64,000 bases of DNA from CAKSFT01 sp045544615 (GTDB lineage: Bacteria > Bacillota > Clostridia > UBA1381). The notes beneath the pieces were generated by a model. That model was not told where the DNA came from, ran no database searches, and was given only the letters and a program-made list of their open reading frames with translations. A program made the translations under genes and the position numbers. The DNA is taken from the NCBI GenBank assembly GCA_045544615.1, contig JAZPZI010000039.1, forward strand, positions 186,001 to 250,000, read 5' to 3'. Shown one piece after another: positions 61,346 through 64,000 of this stretch. How positions within the stretch are numbered: the first letter of the stretch is position 1; each line of letters begins with the position of its first letter.

Positions 61346-61894
61346 ATGGAGCTTTTGACTCTTTTTCTGACATTTGCAAAAATCGGTGCCGTGACCTTCG
61401 GCGGCGGGCTTGCGATGCTGCCTATTTTGCAACGTGAGATTGTTGAAAAACATGGCTGGGCGACCGAAGAGGAGCTTTTGGATTACTATGCGATAGGTCA
61501 GTGTACGCCGGGGATAATTGCGGTAAATACGGCAACCTTTATCGGATATAAGCAAAAAGGAATCCTTGGCGGAATTGTTGCGACGCTTGGCGTGATATTC
61601 CCGTCAATCGTGATAATCACAATCATTGCGGCATTTGTTCAGAACTTTTTAGAATATGAAATTGTAGGCTATGCCCTGACGGGTGTCCGTGTTTGTGTTG
61701 TCGTGCTGATAGTTGATGCCGTAACAAAGCTTATGAAGAAATCGGTGATAGACATCCCGTCTGCACTGATATTTTTAGGTGCATTTTTGCTCTCGGCATT
61801 CACATCTTTTTCGGTTGTTTTGATTGTTATCCTTGCAGGAATTGTGGGGATATCGATAAAGACACTGAAAAGAAAAAGGGAGGGTGAGAAATAA
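61346..61894 (+). CDS. chrA: Chromate transporter family protein, first half
   Basis: 182 residues, about six membrane segments, one CHR domain (FAKIGAVTFGGGLAMLPILQREIVEKHGWATEEELLDYYAIGQCTPGIIAVNTATFIGYK). Short-chain CHR proteins work as heteropairs encoded side by side. AAAGGTG before the ATG at 61346. Its TAA overlaps the ATG of the second half. The natural substrate in anaerobes may not be chromate. Confidence 0.9.
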   Translation: MELLTLFLTFAKIGAVTFGGGLAMLPILQREIVEKHGWATEEELLDYYAIGQCTPGIIAVNTATFIGYKQKGILGGIVATLGVIFPSIVIITIIAAFVQNFLEYEIVGYALTGVRVCVVVLIVDAVTKLMKKSVIDIPSALIFLGAFLLSAFTSFSVVLIVILAGIVGISIKTLKRKREGEK

Positions 61895-62439
61895 TGGAAC
61901 TTTTACTGATGTTTTTCACTTTCTTTAAAATCGGGCTTTTTGCGGTCGGTGGCGGACTTGCGACCTTGCCGTTTTTGTATGACCTTGCCGAGCAATATAA
62001 CTGGATAAGTGTTTCGGATATTACGAATATGATTGCAATTTCCGAGTCGACACCCGGACCTATCGGAATCAATATGGCAACATATGTCGGATACCTTCAC
62101 TCCGGGGTTTTGGGTGCGGTGATTATGCCGCTCGGAGAGGTAGCACCGTCACTTATCATTATAATCATAATCTCGAAGTTTTTGCAAAAATTCCGTGAAA
62201 GCTCGGTATTTGACGATGTTTTCTACGGACTTCGCCCTGCATCGGTAGGTATGATTATGGCAGCTGGTCTGAGCATTGTAAGGATTGCTTTTTTCGGAGA
62301 TGCTTTGTCGGACTTTTTCTGGCAGGGTGCTATTCTTGCTGTGGTGCTCTTTGTCGCAATGCGAAAATTCAAGCTCCACCCGGTCTTTTATATTGCAATT
62401 TCGGCGGTGGTCGGAATTATATTTAAATTCAGTATTTAA
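61894..62439 (+). CDS. chrA: Chromate transporter family protein, second half
   Basis: 181 residues, the second CHR domain (FFKIGLFAVGGGLATLPFLYDLAEQYNWISVSDITNMIAISESTPGPIGINMATYVGYL), about six membrane segments. Start overlaps the stop of the first half. HAD hydrolase gene follows after 14 bases. Confidence 0.9.
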   Translation: MELLLMFFTFFKIGLFAVGGGLATLPFLYDLAEQYNWISVSDITNMIAISESTPGPIGINMATYVGYLHSGVLGAVIMPLGEVAPSLIIIIIISKFLQKFRESSVFDDVFYGLRPASVGMIMAAGLSIVRIAFFGDALSDFFWQGAILAVVLFVAMRKFKLHPVFYIAISAVVGIIFKFSI

Positions 62440-62453
62440 AGGGAAGTGTTTTA

Positions 62454-63095
62454 GTGTTTTTAGGCGCTATTTTTGATGTTGACGGTACGATTTTAGATTC
62501 CATGTGGGTCTGGAGAAATATGACCGAAAATTTTATGAAAAGCAAAAATATTCTTTTAACCGAAGCAGAAGTTGCAGGATTTAAGGATATGCCGCTTGAG
62601 GAATCTATGCTTTTGATAAAAAACAGATTCGGGTTTTCCGAGACGGTTGACGAAGTGAAGGAGATGTTTATAAACTTCTGCTTTGCCGAGTATATGGAAA
62701 ATGTAGCACCGAAAGATGGGATTTTGGATTATCTTAAAAGATTAAAACAAAAGGGCATAAAAATTGCCGTTGCGACCTCGGGTTACCGTGAGTTTTGCGA
62801 GGCGGCAATGAGAAAATTCGGGATTTTGGAATATATCGACGCTTTTGCTTTTTCCTCCGAGGTCGGAGTGAACAAAAGAAACCCTGATGTATATTATCTT
62901 GCGGCAGAGCGGATTGGCATAATGCCACAGGACTGCATGGTTTTTGAGGATATTCTGGCAGGTGTTCTTGGTGCAAAAGCAGGAGGTATGATGACCACCG
63001 CAATCTATGATGAGTCGAGCAAAGAGGAATGGGAAGAAATAAAAAGAGAGGCTCAAAGAAGTATATTGAGCTGGAGAGAATTAAAAGAGTATTAA
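62454..63095 (+). CDS. HAD family hydrolase (beta-phosphoglucomutase-like)
   Basis: 213 residues with a GTG start after AAAGGGAAG. HAD motif I DVDGTILDS, motif II VATSG, conserved Lys region (NKRNPDVYYLAAERIG) and motif IV FEDILAGVLGAKAGG. The cap domain resembles beta-phosphoglucomutase or phosphatase-type HADs. It dephosphorylates or isomerises a small phosphorylated metabolite; substrate unknown. Same strand and close behind the transporter pair. Confidence 0.9.
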   Translation: MFLGAIFDVDGTILDSMWVWRNMTENFMKSKNILLTEAEVAGFKDMPLEESMLLIKNRFGFSETVDEVKEMFINFCFAEYMENVAPKDGILDYLKRLKQKGIKIAVATSGYREFCEAAMRKFGILEYIDAFAFSSEVGVNKRNPDVYYLAAERIGIMPQDCMVFEDILAGVLGAKAGGMMTTAIYDESSKEEWEEIKREAQRSILSWRELKEY

Positions 63096-63121
63096 AAAAA
63101 TCACCCGATAGGGTGATTTTT
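63094..63121. terminator. Terminator after the HAD gene
   Basis: TCACCC and GGGTGA pair around GATA, with A's before and T's after. It abuts the mini repeat. Confidence 0.85.
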
Positions 63122-63169
63122 AGACTGTTTTCACAATCTACACCATGCCGATAAGTTTATCGACACGCC
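63122..63169 (+). repeat. Structured repeat family B, mini copy
   Basis: 48 bases that keep both ends of the long copies: AGACTGT at the left, as in B1, and the ATGCCGATAAGTTTATCGACACGCC hairpin at the right. The two internal arms are gone. As in B1 and B2, a terminator stands on each side. Confidence 0.6.
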
Positions 63170-63170
63170 G

Positions 63171-63195
63171 AAACTCCCTTTCGGGAGTTTTTTTA
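63171..63195. terminator. Terminator before the DeoR gene end
   Basis: AAACTCCC and GGGAGTTT pair around TTTC, followed by T's. It lies at the stop of the minus-strand DeoR gene. Confidence 0.8.
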
Positions 63196-63948
63196 TTTAT
63201 CTGTTGTGCAGATGAATTTTGTGTCAGGGTATGTGGTCTTCCATTCATCGGGAACAGGTTTGTCACTTATAAAATATTCAACCTTGTCCGCTCCGAAAAC
63301 AGTAAATCGTAAATCGGAGTTAAACTTATCACTTCCGCAAAGGAAGACCATTTTCTTTGAATGTTGGCGGAGGTTATGTATAAAACCGAGCATGTTCTCT
63401 CCGGCTATGAGAATTCTTCCGTCCGAACTCACACCCGAGGTTGAGAAAAAGCAGATGTCGGCATTGAACATTGAAAATCCATGGTTGGTAAGCACACCAT
63501 TCAAAAGCCCGGGATGTTCATAAACCTTGCCGCCTGTACAGTAAGTCGTGATTCCGTGCTCGCCCAAAAATGAAGCAAGAGCCATATTATTCGTAACAAC
63601 CGTAATACCCTTTTTCTCTAAAAGAAAATGCCCTACATACTGCGAAGTGGAGGAGTTGTCAATAAAAACAGTATCGCCGTTTTTCACCAAAGTGGCGGCA
63701 TCCTTTGCAATTTTGTTTTTAGCAACCCTCATAGAATGCTGTCTGAACCGAAATGGCGTTCCTCTGTCGTCACGGATAGATACACCGCCATAGCTTCTCG
63801 ATACCAGCCCCTGCTTTTGTAAGAGCGTGAGATCACGCCTGATACTTGCGGGGCTGTAGCGTAATTCGTTTGCGAGGTATTCTACCGTCACATAATGGTT
63901 CTTCTTGAGAATCTTCATGATTTGATCCATTCGCTCTTGCTGATACAT
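63193..63948 (-). CDS. DeoR/GlpR family transcriptional regulator
   Basis: 251 residues, complete. DeoR helix-turn-helix (MDQIMKILKKNHYVTVEYLANELRYSPASIRRDLTLLQKQGLV), then the SugarP-isomerase-like sensor domain (VKNGDTVFIDNSSTSQYVGHFL, TVVTNNMALA, ADICFFSTSGVSSDG). It should bind a sugar phosphate and repress a nearby sugar operon, most likely beyond the right edge. AAGGAGTG before the ATG at 63948 is the start; an in-frame extension to 63999 lacks support. Confidence 0.93.
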   Translation of the reverse strand: MYQQERMDQIMKILKKNHYVTVEYLANELRYSPASIRRDLTLLQKQGLVSRSYGGVSIRDDRGTPFRFRQHSMRVAKNKIAKDAATLVKNGDTVFIDNSSTSQYVGHFLLEKKGITVVTNNMALASFLGEHGITTYCTGGKVYEHPGLLNGVLTNHGFSMFNADICFFSTSGVSSDGRILIAGENMLGFIHNLRQHSKKMVFLCGSDKFNSDLRFTVFGADKVEYFISDKPVPDEWKTTYPDTKFICTTDK

Positions 63949-64000
63949 TTTCTGCACTCCTTTTGCTCGTTGTTGTTCATTTTGAAATGTTTTCGCCAAT

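Overview
This window looks like chromosome from an anaerobic, spore-forming, low-to-moderate GC Clostridia member, probably a gut-type Oscillospirales or Monoglobales relative. That placement is my inference. It rests on a stage II sporulation gene (spoIIP), a six-gene Rnf complex, an [FeFe]-hydrogenase maturase (hydG), a pyrophosphate-type phosphofructokinase, an S-layer (SLH) protein, a copper-amine-oxidase-like stalk domain, strong AGGAGG ribosome sites and sigma-A promoters. I saw no phage, insertion sequence, CRISPR array, tRNA or rRNA.

Layout. 1-1.9 kb: polysaccharide deacetylase and a LacI regulator. 2-4 kb (minus strand): a lysine riboswitch driving an NhaC-superfamily (LysW-type) transporter that carries an unusual four-repeat CxxCxGxG cysteine cluster. 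4.2-7.1 kb: aroC, a TM1266-type hydrogenase regulator and hydG. 7.3-10.3 kb: a small Cys-rich DUF6472 protein and a GH2 beta-galactosidase. 10.6-14.4 kb: polyamine ABC transporter potA-potB-potCD, with permease and binding protein fused. 14.4-16.4 kb: small membrane protein, YihY/BrkB protein, proC. 16.7-19.3 kb: SLH protein. 19.6-22.5 kb: an aminotransferase/Lrp pair divergent from ilvE. 22.6-23.6 kb: secreted stalk/cohesin-like protein. 24-32.6 kb: alaS-truB-ribF-pth-mfd. 32.7-36.5 kb: PrsA-like foldase, two poorly known genes, spoIIP. 36.6-41 kb: SRP RNA, dnaX, ybaB, recR, radA. 41.2-43.9 kb (minus): trmB, metK, lexA. 44 kb: AbrB/SpoVT-like regulator. 44.5-51.6 kb (minus): amidohydrolase, trxB, PPi-PFK, papain-like secreted protease, purine nucleoside phosphorylase, DUF4830 protein. 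51.8-61 kb: DUF378 protein, rnfCDGEAB, ftsH, GH3 glucosidase. 61-64 kb: split chromate transporter, HAD hydrolase, DeoR regulator (minus).

How the genes fit together. Rnf (ferredoxin:NAD+ ion pump), hydG and PPi-PFK fit a fermenter that saves energy with pyrophosphate and ferredoxin. The deacetylase, GH2 and GH3 genes, with LacI and DeoR regulators, fit glycan use. The information-processing blocks (SRP RNA-dnaX-ybaB-recR-radA and alaS-truB-ribF-pth-mfd) have conserved Firmicutes gene neighbourhoods.

The most unexpected material is non-coding. Structured repeats lie just downstream of plus-strand genes at several loci. Two long copies (about 19.3 and 23.7 kb), a mini copy (63.1 kb) and possible relatives (1.9 and 44.3 kb) form one family. 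A second family has two copies (33.7 and 41.0 kb). In both families the outer stems change sequence between copies but stay paired, while loops are conserved, which suggests selection or origin as folded structures. I cannot match them to a named RNA family. Separate palindromic repeats occur at 7.15, 16.4 and 61.1 kb.
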